DNA of 64,000 nucleotides from Rhizobium sp. BK376. Its GTDB lineage: Bacteria > Pseudomonadota > Alphaproteobacteria > Rhizobiales > Rhizobiaceae. Both the position numbers and the translations under genes were made by a program. The notes beneath the pieces were generated by a model, which saw only the letters and a program-made list of their open reading frames with translations, made no database searches and was not told the origin of the DNA. Position 1 is the stretch's first letter, and the number at the start of each line of letters is the position of its first letter. The DNA lies in NCBI RefSeq assembly GCF_004341625.1, contig NZ_SLZG01000013.1, forward strand, positions 1 through 64,000. Direction: 5' to 3'. Positions 17,068-25,688 of the stretch are shown piece after piece.

Positions 17068-18336
17068 CTATCGAATAAGGATCGCCCTGAAGTCGTTGAC
17101 GTTGGTGCCTGTCGGTCCTGGGACGAAGAGAGCGCCTATCGCGTTGAAGGCGGACCAGCTGTCGTTGCTGGCCAGGAGATCGCCGGCATCCATCTGGCGG
17201 CTGAGAAGACGGTCGTTGGTTGTCCCATCGGCGAAGGCACCGGCATTGTCCTCGGAGCCATCGATGCCGTCGGTATCGGCGGCGAGTGCGGAAATGCCTC
17301 TGAAACCTGCAATGCCGCGGGCGAAGGAGAGCAGAAACTCGCCGTTGCGCCCGCCCCTGCCCTTTCCCGTGATCGTGACCGTCGTCTCACCGCCCGAAAG
17401 CAGAACCACGGGCTTGGAAAACGGCTGGTCGCGGCGGGCGACCTCGGTGGCGATCGCCGCATGCATGCGGCCGATCTCGGAAGCCTCTCCTTCGATTGCG
17501 TCGGAAAGGATGACCGCATCGACGCTGGCATCGCGGGCAGCTTTTGCCGCCGCCTCCAGAGAGACCAAGGCCGATGCCACCAGTCGGACTTGGTCTCTGG
17601 AAAAGCAGGCATTGTCAGGCTGCGGAGCCGGATCCCTCGCTTCGCGGATATGACGGACCACGGCGTCGGGGAGATCGAGCCGGTACCGATCGATCAGCCG
17701 TAAGGCATCGGCGGCGGTGCTTGTGTCCGGAATGGTCGGTCCCGAGGCCACGAGGGCGAGATTGTCGCCTGGAATATCGGAAACGACCAGCGAGACGACA
17801 CGGGCCGGATGGGCGAGCGCCGCCAGTCTGCCGCCCTTGATCCGCGAGATTTGCTTGCGCAGGGCATTCATCGCATCGATCGGAGCGCCTGACGACAACA
17901 GCGCCCTGTTGACGGCGATCTCGTCGGCGAGCGTCAGGTCGCCGGCGGGTGCCGGAAGGAGTGCCGAGCCGCCGCCGCAGATCAGGGCGACCACGAGGTC
18001 GTCCCCGGTCAAGCCGGTGACTGCAGCCATAAGCCTGGCGGAAGCCGTAAGCCCGTTTTCGTCAGGCACCGGATGGGCGGCTTCGAGGATATCGATGCGG
18101 TCACAGGGCACGGCATAGCCGTAGCGGGTAACGACGGTGCCAGACAGCGGACCATGCCACAGCCGTTCGAAGGCGCGGGCCATCTGGGCTGCGCCTTTGC
18201 CGGCACCGATGACAACCGTGCGGCCTTTCGGCTTCTCAGGCAGGCAGCCGGCCAGCACCTTCTCCGGATCGGCCGCAGCGACGGCAGCATGGAAAAGGCC
18301 TTCCAGAAAAGCGCGCGGGTTTGTTATCGGCGGCAT
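17068..18336 (-). CDS. ttuD: glycerate 2-kinase (MOFRL family, TtuD/GckA)
   Basis: The 422-residue protein has the DUF4147 N-terminal domain with VVIGAGKGAAQMARAFE and the glycine-rich loop LVVALICGGGSALLPAPAG, and the C-terminal MOFRL domain (VVLLSGGETTVTITGKGRGGRNGEF, then ALAADTDGIDGSEDNAGAF). This is the class II glycerate kinase that phosphorylates D-glycerate to 2-phosphoglycerate, although older annotations call it hydroxypyruvate reductase. It is the last step of the gcl-hyi-glxR-ttuD route. The start has AGGAG seven bases upstream, and the gap to glxR is 57 bases, so it is probably co-transcribed with the upstream genes. Confidence 0.9.
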   Translation of the reverse strand: MPPITNPRAFLEGLFHAAVAAADPEKVLAGCLPEKPKGRTVVIGAGKGAAQMARAFERLWHGPLSGTVVTRYGYAVPCDRIDILEAAHPVPDENGLTASARLMAAVTGLTGDDLVVALICGGGSALLPAPAGDLTLADEIAVNRALLSSGAPIDAMNALRKQISRIKGGRLAALAHPARVVSLVVSDIPGDNLALVASGPTIPDTSTAADALRLIDRYRLDLPDAVVRHIREARDPAPQPDNACFSRDQVRLVASALVSLEAAAKAARDASVDAVILSDAIEGEASEIGRMHAAIATEVARRDQPFSKPVVLLSGGETTVTITGKGRGGRNGEFLLSFARGIAGFRGISALAADTDGIDGSEDNAGAFADGTTNDRLLSRQMDAGDLLASNDSWSAFNAIGALFVPGPTGTNVNDFRAILIR

Positions 18337-18393
18337 GGGCTGCTCCTGATCTTGGGACGGCTGGCCAAAAGCGACTTCCGGCTAGCCGGGTTT

Positions 18394-19278
18394 TCACCCG
18401 ACGGCATGGTTCGCCATCCTCTCCAGCGCCTTGACGAGACCGGAATGGTCAAGCCCGCTGTCACCATTGGCGGCGCATTGGTTGAAGAGTTCCTGCGTCG
18501 CGGCCGTGTTCGGCAGCGAGACGCCGAGCGCCTTGGCGCCCTGGAGGGCGAGATTGAGATCCTTCTGGTGCAGCGAGATGCGGAAGCCCGGATCAAAGCT
18601 GCGCTTGATCATGCGCTCGCCATGTACTTCGAGGATGCGCGAGGAAGCAAAGCCGCCCATCAGCGCTTCGCGCACCCGCGCCGGATCGGCGCCTGCCTTG
18701 GAGGCAAAGACCAGTGCTTCCGAGACCGCCTCGATCGTCAATGCGACGATGATCTGGTTGGCGACCTTGGTGACCTGGCCATCGCCGCAATCACCGACCA
18801 GCGTAATGTTCTTGCCCATCAGTTGGAGCAACGGCAGAGCCCGGTCGAAGCTTTCCTGCGAGCCGCCGGCCATGATCGAGAGCGAAGCATTTTTTGCACC
18901 GACCTCACCACCGGAGACGGGCGCATCGATATATTCGGAACCGGTTTCGCGCACCCTCCTGGCGAATTCCCTGGTCTCGATCGGCGAGATCGAACTCATG
19001 TCGATGACGAGCTTGCCTTTGGAAAGACCGTAGGCGACGCCGTTCTCACCGAAGAGCACATCCTTCACCTCCGGCGTACCCGGCAGCATGAGGATGATGG
19101 TATCGACGGCCTCGGCAAGCGCTTTCGGCGTGTCGACGAATGTCAGGCCATTGTCGATGAGTTCCTGGCGCGGCGGGATGAAGAATTTCGAGGTGACGAT
19201 GGTGTGGCCGGCATCCTGGAGATGGCGCGCCATGGGCGTGCCCATGATGCCGAGGCCGATGAATCCGATGGTTGCCAT
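18394..19278 (-). CDS. glxR: 2-hydroxy-3-oxopropionate (tartronate semialdehyde) reductase
   Basis: This 294-residue beta-hydroxyacid dehydrogenase has the N-terminal dinucleotide motif IGFIGLGIMGTPMARHL, the substrate-binding signature DAPVSGGEVGA and the catalytic lysine region GQVTKVANQ (Lys at about 170), followed by FRISLHQKDLNLAL. It reduces tartronate semialdehyde to D-glycerate with NAD(P)H. It sits between hyi (three bases upstream) and ttuD, which makes the assignment to the glyoxylate route secure. The length matches E. coli GlxR. Confidence 0.93.
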   Translation of the reverse strand: MATIGFIGLGIMGTPMARHLQDAGHTIVTSKFFIPPRQELIDNGLTFVDTPKALAEAVDTIILMLPGTPEVKDVLFGENGVAYGLSKGKLVIDMSSISPIETREFARRVRETGSEYIDAPVSGGEVGAKNASLSIMAGGSQESFDRALPLLQLMGKNITLVGDCGDGQVTKVANQIIVALTIEAVSEALVFASKAGADPARVREALMGGFASSRILEVHGERMIKRSFDPGFRISLHQKDLNLALQGAKALGVSLPNTAATQELFNQCAANGDSGLDHSGLVKALERMANHAVG

Positions 19279-19281
19279 GAT

Positions 19282-20097
19282 CTAGCTCCTGATCTTGAGA
19301 ATGTCTGCGCTTCTGGTCTGCCGGCCGGCCGAGGTGAACCAGCCGAGCCCGGCCTCCGTCGTGGTGCGCGGCTTGTATTCGCAGCCGATCCAGCCGTCGT
19401 AACCGAGCGCATCGAGGGTATCGAAGACGAAGGGATAGGCGATTTCGCCGGTGCCCGGCTCGCCCCGGCCGGGATTATCGGCCAGCTGGACATGGGCGAT
19501 TTTCGCCTGATGCTTTTTGAACGTGCCGATCAGTTCGCCCTTGGTGCGCTGCTGGTGGTAGAGGTCGTACTGGATGAAGAGATTGTCGCTGCCGACCTCC
19601 GCTATGATCGAGGCGGCTTGATCCGGCGTATTGAGGTAAAAGCCCGGAATATCGAAGCGATTGACGGGCTCGATCAGCAACCGGATGCCAGACTTGCCGA
19701 GCTCGTTTGCTGCATGCTTCAGGTTGGTGACGAAGGTGGTGCGCAGCACCTCGTCCGACAGGTCAGCCGGCGCAATGCCCGACAGGCAATTGACCTTTGT
19801 GCAGCCGAGCGCCGTCGCATAATCGATGGCCGAGGCGACGCCGCGGCGGAACTCGTCGATACGGTCCGGCAGGATGGCGATGCCGCGCTCCCCACCGGCC
19901 CAGTTACCGGCCGGCAGATTGTGCAGCACTTGCGTCAGGCCATTGAGATCAAGGGCGGCGCGCAGCGCCTCCTTGTCGAAATCATAGGGGAAGAGATATT
20001 CGACGCCCTCGAAGCCGGCCTTGGCGGCCAGCGCGAAGCGCTCGAGAAACGGCACCTCATTGAAGAGCATGGTCAGATTGGCCGCGAATTTCGGCAT
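19282..20097 (-). CDS. hyi: hydroxypyruvate isomerase
   Basis: The 271-residue TIM-barrel enzyme starts MPKFAANLTMLFNEVPFLERF and contains the family blocks GFEGVEYLFPYDFD, LIEPVNRFDIPGFYLNT with the metal-binding Glu, and QYDLYHQQRTKG, followed by AHVQLADNPGRGEPGTGEI. It interconverts hydroxypyruvate and tartronate semialdehyde. It lies between gcl (26 bases upstream) and glxR (three bases downstream) in one operon, and a GGGAGA ribosome site precedes the start. Position and sequence agree fully with the Gcl pathway. Confidence 0.93.
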   Translation of the reverse strand: MPKFAANLTMLFNEVPFLERFALAAKAGFEGVEYLFPYDFDKEALRAALDLNGLTQVLHNLPAGNWAGGERGIAILPDRIDEFRRGVASAIDYATALGCTKVNCLSGIAPADLSDEVLRTTFVTNLKHAANELGKSGIRLLIEPVNRFDIPGFYLNTPDQAASIIAEVGSDNLFIQYDLYHQQRTKGELIGTFKKHQAKIAHVQLADNPGRGEPGTGEIAYPFVFDTLDALGYDGWIGCEYKPRTTTEAGLGWFTSAGRQTRSADILKIRS

Positions 20098-20123
20098 GAT
20101 TGTCTCCCTGAAACGGCCCGTTC

Positions 20124-21908
20124 TCAGTCCAGCAAGGCCAGCGTGGCGGTCGGGGCGTCCTGTCCGTGTTCGGCAAGCTCTTCGAACTCGACCACGGCGT
20201 TGATGTCGGCGCCCATGGCGATGTTGGTGACGCGCTCGAGGATGAATTCGATGACGACGGGAACCTGGTGCTCCTGCATCAGTTGCTTTGCCGTTACAAA
20301 AGCCTCCTGGATTTCGTTGGGGCTGCGCACGCGGATCGCCTTGCAGCCGAGGCCTTCGGCCACCGCGACATGATCGACGCCGTAGCCCGGCTCGGCATCG
20401 TCGGAAGCATTGATGTTCTCGAAAGCGAGGCTGACCTCGAAATCCATGTTGAAGCCGCGTTGGGCCTGGCGAATGAGGCCGAGATAGGAATTGTTCACGA
20501 CCACATGCACGTAAGGCAGCTTATGCTGCGCGCCGACCGCAAGCTCCTCGATGAGAAACTGAAAATCATAATCGCCGGAGAGCGCGACGATCGAGCGGTC
20601 CGGATCGGCGGCGCGCACCCCGAGCGCGGCCGGCAGCGTCCAGCCGAGCGGGCCGGCTTGGCCGCAATTGATCCAGTTGCGCGGCTTGTAGACATGCAGG
20701 AACTGCGCGCCGGCGATCTGGCTGAGGCCGATGGTCGAGACATAACAGGTGTCGCGGTCCAGTGCCTTGTTCATTTCCTCATAGACACGCTGGGGCTTCA
20801 AGGGCACTTGGACGAAATGGGTCTTGCGCAGCATCGTGCGCTTGCGATCACGGCACTCGCCGGCCCAGGCGGACCAGTCCCGCAATTTGCCGGCCGTCTT
20901 CCACTCCGTAGCAACGTCGAGGAACAGCTTCAGCGCAGCACCGGCATCGGAGACGATGCCGAAATCGGGCGCGAAGACCCGGCCGATCTGGGTCGGTTCG
21001 ATGTCTATATGGACGAATTTACGGCCTTCCGTATAGGTCGGGACGTTGCCGGTATGGCGGTTGGCCCAGCGATTGCCGATGCCAAAGACGAAATCGGAGG
21101 CAAGCAGCGTGGCATTGCCGTAGCGGTGCGAGGTCTGCAGGCCGCACATGCCGGCCATCAGCGGATGATCGTCGGGGATCGCGCCCCAGCCCATCAGTGT
21201 CGGAATGACGGGAACGCCGGTGATTTCTGCAAATTCGACGAGCAGGTCCGAAGCATCGGCATTGATGATGCCGCCGCCGGCGACAATCAGCGGGCGCTCG
21301 GCCTCGTTCAGCATAGCCAGAGCTTTTTCGGCCTGGGCGCGGGTGGCCGTCGGCTTATAGGCTCCGAGCGATGCGTAGGTCTCGATGTCGAACTCGATCT
21401 CGGCAAGCTGGACGTCGATCGGCAGATCGATCAGGACCGGCCCTGGACGACCGGACCGCATGGTGTGGAATGCCTTCTGGAAGACGAAGGGAACCAGCCC
21501 CGGCTCCATGACGGTTACCGCCCATTTGGTAACGGGGGCTGCGATCTTGGCAATATCGACTGCCTGGAAATCCTCCTTGTCGAGGCGCGCGCGCAGCGCC
21601 TGGCCGGTGATGCACAGGATCGGGATGGAATCGGCGGCAGCCGAGTAGAGGCCGGTGATCATATCCGTGCCGGCCGGGCCTGACGTGCCGATGCAGACGC
21701 CGATATTGCCGGCCCGAGCGCGGGTATAGCCCTCAGCCATATGGCTTGCGCCCTCGACATGGCGGGCGAGGATATGGCGAACCGAGCCGCCCGCCTTCAA
21801 CGCCGAATAGAATGGATTGATCGCAGCGCCGGGAACGCCGAAGGCGCAATTGACGCCTTCTCGCTCCAGAACCAGCACAGCGGCATCGACAGCACGCATT
21901 TTTGCCAT
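20124..21908 (-). CDS. gcl: glyoxylate carboligase (tartronate-semialdehyde synthase)
   Basis: This 594-residue thiamin-diphosphate enzyme joins two glyoxylates to tartronate semialdehyde and CO2. The diagnostic feature is visible: in ILARHVEGASHMAEGY residue 51 is valine, where nearly all other ThDP enzymes have the catalytic glutamate, as known for Gcl. The ThDP/Mg motif is SGDYDFQF with NNSYLG about 27 residues later. Length and ends match E. coli Gcl. It is the first gene of the operon gcl-hyi-glxR-ttuD; the ATG has a GAGGAT site upstream. Glyoxylate probably comes from the purine degradation block at 23-36 kb. It is divergent from the IclR regulator at 22074. Confidence 0.95.
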   Translation of the reverse strand: MAKMRAVDAAVLVLEREGVNCAFGVPGAAINPFYSALKAGGSVRHILARHVEGASHMAEGYTRARAGNIGVCIGTSGPAGTDMITGLYSAAADSIPILCITGQALRARLDKEDFQAVDIAKIAAPVTKWAVTVMEPGLVPFVFQKAFHTMRSGRPGPVLIDLPIDVQLAEIEFDIETYASLGAYKPTATRAQAEKALAMLNEAERPLIVAGGGIINADASDLLVEFAEITGVPVIPTLMGWGAIPDDHPLMAGMCGLQTSHRYGNATLLASDFVFGIGNRWANRHTGNVPTYTEGRKFVHIDIEPTQIGRVFAPDFGIVSDAGAALKLFLDVATEWKTAGKLRDWSAWAGECRDRKRTMLRKTHFVQVPLKPQRVYEEMNKALDRDTCYVSTIGLSQIAGAQFLHVYKPRNWINCGQAGPLGWTLPAALGVRAADPDRSIVALSGDYDFQFLIEELAVGAQHKLPYVHVVVNNSYLGLIRQAQRGFNMDFEVSLAFENINASDDAEPGYGVDHVAVAEGLGCKAIRVRSPNEIQEAFVTAKQLMQEHQVPVVIEFILERVTNIAMGADINAVVEFEELAEHGQDAPTATLALLD

Positions 21909-21991
21909 GGGGGTATCCTCCGTATCTCTGAAAAGAAGGTACCGGATCTAGGGGCACGCGCAATCATAAAATGGAAATCAATACCACTCTG

Positions 21992-22009
21992 TGGAAATAA
22001 ACATTTTCA
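21992..22009. promoter_or_regulatory. imperfect dyad in the gcl/IclR divergent region (candidate operator)
   Basis: TGGAAATAAACATTTTCA has arms TGGAAAT and ATTTTCA, six of seven positions complementary around a four-base centre. A further direct copy of ATGGAAAT lies at 21971-21978. IclR family proteins bind dyads of this size, and the site lies between the IclR gene (22074) and gcl (start 21908), so the regulator probably binds here to control both. Confidence 0.45.
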
Positions 22010-22073
22010 ACGAATCTGGAACAATCGAGCTATGCCGTTTATGTCATGAACATAGAGAGCAGGAGTAAGCGGC

Positions 22074-22901
22074 ATGGCGGAGCGTCAGGAGAAGACAAAG
22101 GGAAGACCGGGCAGGAAGCCTGCGGAGAATGCCGTGCCGTCATCGGTGCAGGTGCTCGACCGCAGCCTGAAACTGCTGGAACTGGTGGCCGAAGCCGATG
22201 GCGCCGTTCTGACCGAACTTGCCGACCAGTCCGGCATGGCGCCCTCGACGGTACACCGGTTGCTGACGTCGCTGGCCCATCACGGCATGGTGACGCATGA
22301 CGGCGAGACCGGCGCCTGGACGATCGGTGTGAAAGCCTTCGAGATCGGCACGGCCTATCTGCGCTTCCGCAAGCTCGGCACCATCAGCCGGCCGTTCCTG
22401 AAACAGCTGATGGAAGGCTGTGGCGAAACGGCCAATATCGCCATCGAGGACGACGGCGACGTGGTGTTCATCTCCCAGGTGGAAAGCCATGCGCCGATGC
22501 GCGCCTTCTTCCGCCCCGGCCGGCGCGGGCCGATCCATGCGTCGGGCATCGGCAAGGCAATCCTGTCGACCTGGCCGGACGCGCGCATCGAGGCGGTGCT
22601 TTCCGGCCGGTCGCTACAGCATTTTACCGACAGGACCCGCGATACGATCCCAATGCTGCTGAAAGACATCGAAACGATCCGCACCCGCGGCTGGTCGATC
22701 GACGACGAAGAGCACACGCTCGGCATGCGCTGCGTGGCAGCCCCGATCTTCGATGAATATGGCGAAGCGGTTGCGGGGATTTCGGTCTCCGGCCCGGCGG
22801 TACGACTACCCGACAGCAAGATCGATGCCTTCGGGCCGCTTGTGAAAGCCGCCGCAGAAGGGCTGACAAAAGCGATGGGTGGAAGGCTGCGAAAAGCCTG
22901 A
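22074..22901 (+). CDS. IclR family transcriptional regulator of the gcl operon
   Basis: The 275-residue protein has an N-terminal winged helix-turn-helix (residues about 25-85, VLDRSLKLLELVAEADGAVLTE and SGMAPSTVHRLLTSL) and an IclR effector domain with HASGIGKAILSTWPD and DDEEHTLGMRCVAAPIFDE, the region that binds small acids such as glyoxylate in AllR and relatives. AGGAG lies about eight bases before the ATG. It is divergent from gcl, so glyoxylate-responsive control of gcl-hyi-glxR-ttuD is the natural reading. I leave the symbol open because AllR- and GclR-type proteins are not separable by eye. Confidence 0.87.
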   Translation: MAERQEKTKGRPGRKPAENAVPSSVQVLDRSLKLLELVAEADGAVLTELADQSGMAPSTVHRLLTSLAHHGMVTHDGETGAWTIGVKAFEIGTAYLRFRKLGTISRPFLKQLMEGCGETANIAIEDDGDVVFISQVESHAPMRAFFRPGRRGPIHASGIGKAILSTWPDARIEAVLSGRSLQHFTDRTRDTIPMLLKDIETIRTRGWSIDDEEHTLGMRCVAAPIFDEYGEAVAGISVSGPAVRLPDSKIDAFGPLVKAAAEGLTKAMGGRLRKA

Positions 22902-22913
22902 CCGACGGCGAAA

Positions 22914-22941
22914 GCCGCCGCACCCCTCGGGATGCGGCGGC
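22914..22941. terminator. GC-rich hairpin between converging genes
   Basis: GCCGCCGCA at 22914-22922 pairs perfectly with TGCGGCGGC at 22933-22941 around a ten-base loop. It lies between the stop of the IclR gene and the stop of the guanine deaminase gene, which converge. No long T-run follows on either strand, so termination strength is uncertain. Confidence 0.55.
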
Positions 22942-22968
22942 GCGAATGGCAGGCGCACGATTAAATCA

Positions 22969-24312
22969 TCAGGCGTTTTCGAGTTGTCGATCGAGGGCCA
23001 TCTTGCGCCTGGTGCCCTTGCCCTTCATCGGCTTGCCGGCGACATAGACTTCCGTCACGCATCGATCGTCGCCCATGGTCTGGAGGATGAAGAGTTCCTC
23101 CAGCAGCGATTTCGCTGTCCGCATGCGATATTCCATTGCCGACTTGGCACTGGAATCCAGCACGACGATATCCGCATCCGCCCCGGCGTGCAGAGAACCG
23201 ATCTGCTTTTCCAGTCCGAGCGCGCGGGCATTGCCGAGCGTCATCCGGTAGAAGGAGTTGAAAGGTGTCAGCCGCTGGCCCTGCAGGTGCAGAACCTTAT
23301 AGGCCTCGTCCATCGTCTCCAGCATGGAGAAGCTGGTGCCGGCGCCGACATCGGTCGCCACGGACCAGCGGGCACTGAGCCTGTCGAAACCGGCGGCGTC
23401 GAAAAGCCCCGAGCCGAGGAAGAGGTTCGACGTCGGGCAGAAGACGCCGACTGCGCCGGTTTCCGCCAGCACGGAAATTTCCCGCTCGCTCATATGGATG
23501 CAATGGCCGAGCAGCGTGCGATCGTTGAGCAAGCCGTAGCGGGCGTAAATATCCGTGTAGTCTTTCGCCTCGGGATAGAGTGAGGTGGCAAAGGCAATCT
23601 CGTCGCGGTTTTCCGAGAGATGGGTCTGCACATAACAGGAAGGATGTTCGGCGACGAGCGTCTTGCTCATCTCCATCTGCTCGGGCGTCGAGGTAATGGC
23701 GAAGCGCGGGCTGATCGCATAATGGCTGCGGCCGCGGCCATGCCACTTTTCGATAAGCCGCTTGGTCTCGTCATAACCGCGCTCAGGCGTGTCGCGCAAC
23801 GCTTCCGGCGCATTGCGATCCATCATCACCTTGCCGCCGATCATGCACATACCGCGCGCCTCGGCCGCAGCAAAATAGGCATCGACGCTTTCGGGATGCA
23901 CCGAGCAATAGGCAACGGCCGTGGTCGTGCCATTGGACAGCAATTCGTCCATGAAACGGTCGGCAACTTCGGCCGCATGGGCCGCGCCGGCAAACTTCTG
24001 TTCCTCGACGAAAATATAGGTGTTCAGCCATTCAAGCAGCTGGGCGCCATAGGAGGCGATCGCCTGCGTCTGCGGGAAATGCAGATGCGTGTCGATCAGC
24101 CCGGGCAGGATGAGGTTCGGCCGGTGATCCGCGACATCCGCATCGGCGCCCGCGAGTTTGCGCATGTCGCCATAGAACCCGATCTCGACGATCTTGCCGT
24201 TGCTCACGAACACGGCGCCATCTTCGATATAGCGATAGGAGGCGGTGTCATCGATGCCCTGCGGCTCGGCAACGAAGGTCAGCACGCGGCCGCGGATCAG
24301 TAATTTACTCAT
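22969..24312 (-). CDS. guaD: guanine deaminase
   Basis: This 447-residue amidohydrolase has the zinc motif LPGLIDTHLHFPQTQ, where the PQTQ sequence after HxH is characteristic of guanine deaminases, and further QTHLSENRDEI, LGHCIHMSE and SVATDVGAGTSFSML with the metal-binding His, His and Asp. It converts guanine to xanthine and ammonia in the cytoplasm. It overlaps the 3' end of puuD by four bases, so both are translated from one transcript. The product xanthine is the substrate of XdhAB encoded at 27456-31298. Confidence 0.93.
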   Translation of the reverse strand: MSKLLIRGRVLTFVAEPQGIDDTASYRYIEDGAVFVSNGKIVEIGFYGDMRKLAGADADVADHRPNLILPGLIDTHLHFPQTQAIASYGAQLLEWLNTYIFVEEQKFAGAAHAAEVADRFMDELLSNGTTTAVAYCSVHPESVDAYFAAAEARGMCMIGGKVMMDRNAPEALRDTPERGYDETKRLIEKWHGRGRSHYAISPRFAITSTPEQMEMSKTLVAEHPSCYVQTHLSENRDEIAFATSLYPEAKDYTDIYARYGLLNDRTLLGHCIHMSEREISVLAETGAVGVFCPTSNLFLGSGLFDAAGFDRLSARWSVATDVGAGTSFSMLETMDEAYKVLHLQGQRLTPFNSFYRMTLGNARALGLEKQIGSLHAGADADIVVLDSSAKSAMEYRMRTAKSLLEELFILQTMGDDRCVTEVYVAGKPMKGKGTRRKMALDRQLENA

Positions 24313-25550
24313 TGGGTCTTCTCTCCACTCGTTGCGCTTTCATACCAGGAGACGAGCAGGCGGCGCTCCTCGTCGGAAATCTGGGTGACATTGGCCGGCG
24401 GCATGGCATGGGACCGACCGGCCTGCAGGTAAATCTCACGGGCATGGGCCGCGATATCGCCATCCGTTTCGAAGACGACACCCTTGGGCGGCCGGACGAT
24501 GCCCTCCCATCCCGGCTCCTTGGCATGGCACATGGAACAGCGCCCGAGTATGGTATCGCGCACCTTTGGAAAGGCCTGAGCCGAGATAAAGGGCTGCTGG
24601 AGCGCCGAAATCCGCGCATTTTCCGTTTCGCGCGTCAGCACTTTCGGCACGGTCGAAAGCCACATGATGATGATGAACAGCACGACGGTGACGAGCCAGG
24701 TCCAGGTCGGGTTCCCTGCATTGGCGTGGCGGGTGTTGAAATAGTGACGGATGGTGACGCCCATCAGGAAAACCAGCGAGGCAATGATCCAGTTGAACTG
24801 GGTGCCGAAGGCCAACGGATAGTGGTTCGACAGCATCAGGAACAACACCGGTAGCGTCAGATAGTTGTTATGCGTCGAGCGCTGCTTGGCGATCCGGCCA
24901 TATTTCGGATCGGGCTTGCGGCCGGCAATCAGGTCGGCAACGACGATCCGCTGGTTTGGCATGATGATGAAGAAGACATTGGCCGACATGATCGTCGCCG
25001 TGAACGCGCCGAGATGCAGGAAGGCGGCGCGGCCGGTAAACAGGTGGGTATAGCCCCAGGCGACGGCGACCAGGATGAAATAGAGCGCCACCATCAGCCG
25101 CGTGTTGTCATTGCCGAAGGGCGATTTGCACAGAAGATCGTACATGATCCAGCCGAGCGCGATCGAGCCCAGCGAAATGCCGATCGCCACCGGCTTGGAA
25201 ACATTGAGCACGGCCGGATCGATCAGGTAGAGATCCGCCCCGGCATAATAGACGAGACAGAGCATGGCGAAACCCGACAGCCAGGTGGCGTAGCTTTCCC
25301 ATTTGAACCAGACGAGATGGTCCGGCATGTTGGCGGGCGCCACGAGGTATTTCTGGATGTGGTAGAAGCCCCCGCCATGAACCTGCCATTCTTCCCCATA
25401 GGCGCCGGGCGGAAGATCGGGACGCTTCTTCAGGCCGAGATCGAGCGCGACGAAATAGAAGGACGACCCGATCCAGGCGATCGCCGTGATCACATGCAGC
25501 CAGCGGACGGCAAAGGTCAGCCAATCCCAGGCAATGGCAAATTCGTACAT
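24309..25550 (-). CDS. puuD: membrane urate hydroxylase with cytochrome c domain (PuuD)
   Basis: The protein of 413 residues starts MYEFAIAWDWLTFAVRWLHV; the frame is open to 25631, but GGGAGGT just before 25550 and the typical start favour this one. About eight membrane helices (for example LHVITAIAWIGSSFYFVALDL and FTATIMSANVFFIIMPNQRIV) make up the integral-membrane urate oxidase domain. The C-terminal 90 residues form a cytochrome c domain with haem motif CSMCH and the axial methionine probably in HAMPPANVT. PuuD oxidises urate to 5-hydroxyisourate and passes electrons to the respiratory chain instead of making hydrogen peroxide. It is followed by guaD and divergent from the LysR gene at 25689. 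Confidence 0.92.
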   Translation of the reverse strand: MYEFAIAWDWLTFAVRWLHVITAIAWIGSSFYFVALDLGLKKRPDLPPGAYGEEWQVHGGGFYHIQKYLVAPANMPDHLVWFKWESYATWLSGFAMLCLVYYAGADLYLIDPAVLNVSKPVAIGISLGSIALGWIMYDLLCKSPFGNDNTRLMVALYFILVAVAWGYTHLFTGRAAFLHLGAFTATIMSANVFFIIMPNQRIVVADLIAGRKPDPKYGRIAKQRSTHNNYLTLPVLFLMLSNHYPLAFGTQFNWIIASLVFLMGVTIRHYFNTRHANAGNPTWTWLVTVVLFIIIMWLSTVPKVLTRETENARISALQQPFISAQAFPKVRDTILGRCSMCHAKEPGWEGIVRPPKGVVFETDGDIAAHAREIYLQAGRSHAMPPANVTQISDEERRLLVSWYESATSGEKTQ

Positions 25551-25688
25551 AGTGACCTCCCGGTTCTCGGATACGGTTCTGCCATCGCGCGACTTCTCCG
25601 GAAATCCCGTGAAATCCTCGAACACTTTCAAAAAAATCTATAAGATCGCACTCGATGCTCATTGCTCAACCATGTGATAGAAAGCGCT

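Noticed and set aside
18073..20373. A 766-codon open frame on the plus strand opposite ttuD, glxR and hyi
   Set aside because: It is antisense to three clearly recognised genes; its translation has no known domain and high GC codon structure opposite real genes commonly creates such frames.
20166..21683. A 505-codon open frame on the plus strand opposite gcl
   Set aside because: gcl is unambiguous (Val51, ThDP motif, full length), so the opposite frame is its shadow.
21971..21998. Direct repeats of TGGAAAT as a separate repeat feature
   Set aside because: They are only seven bases and were folded into the description of the gcl operator candidate.
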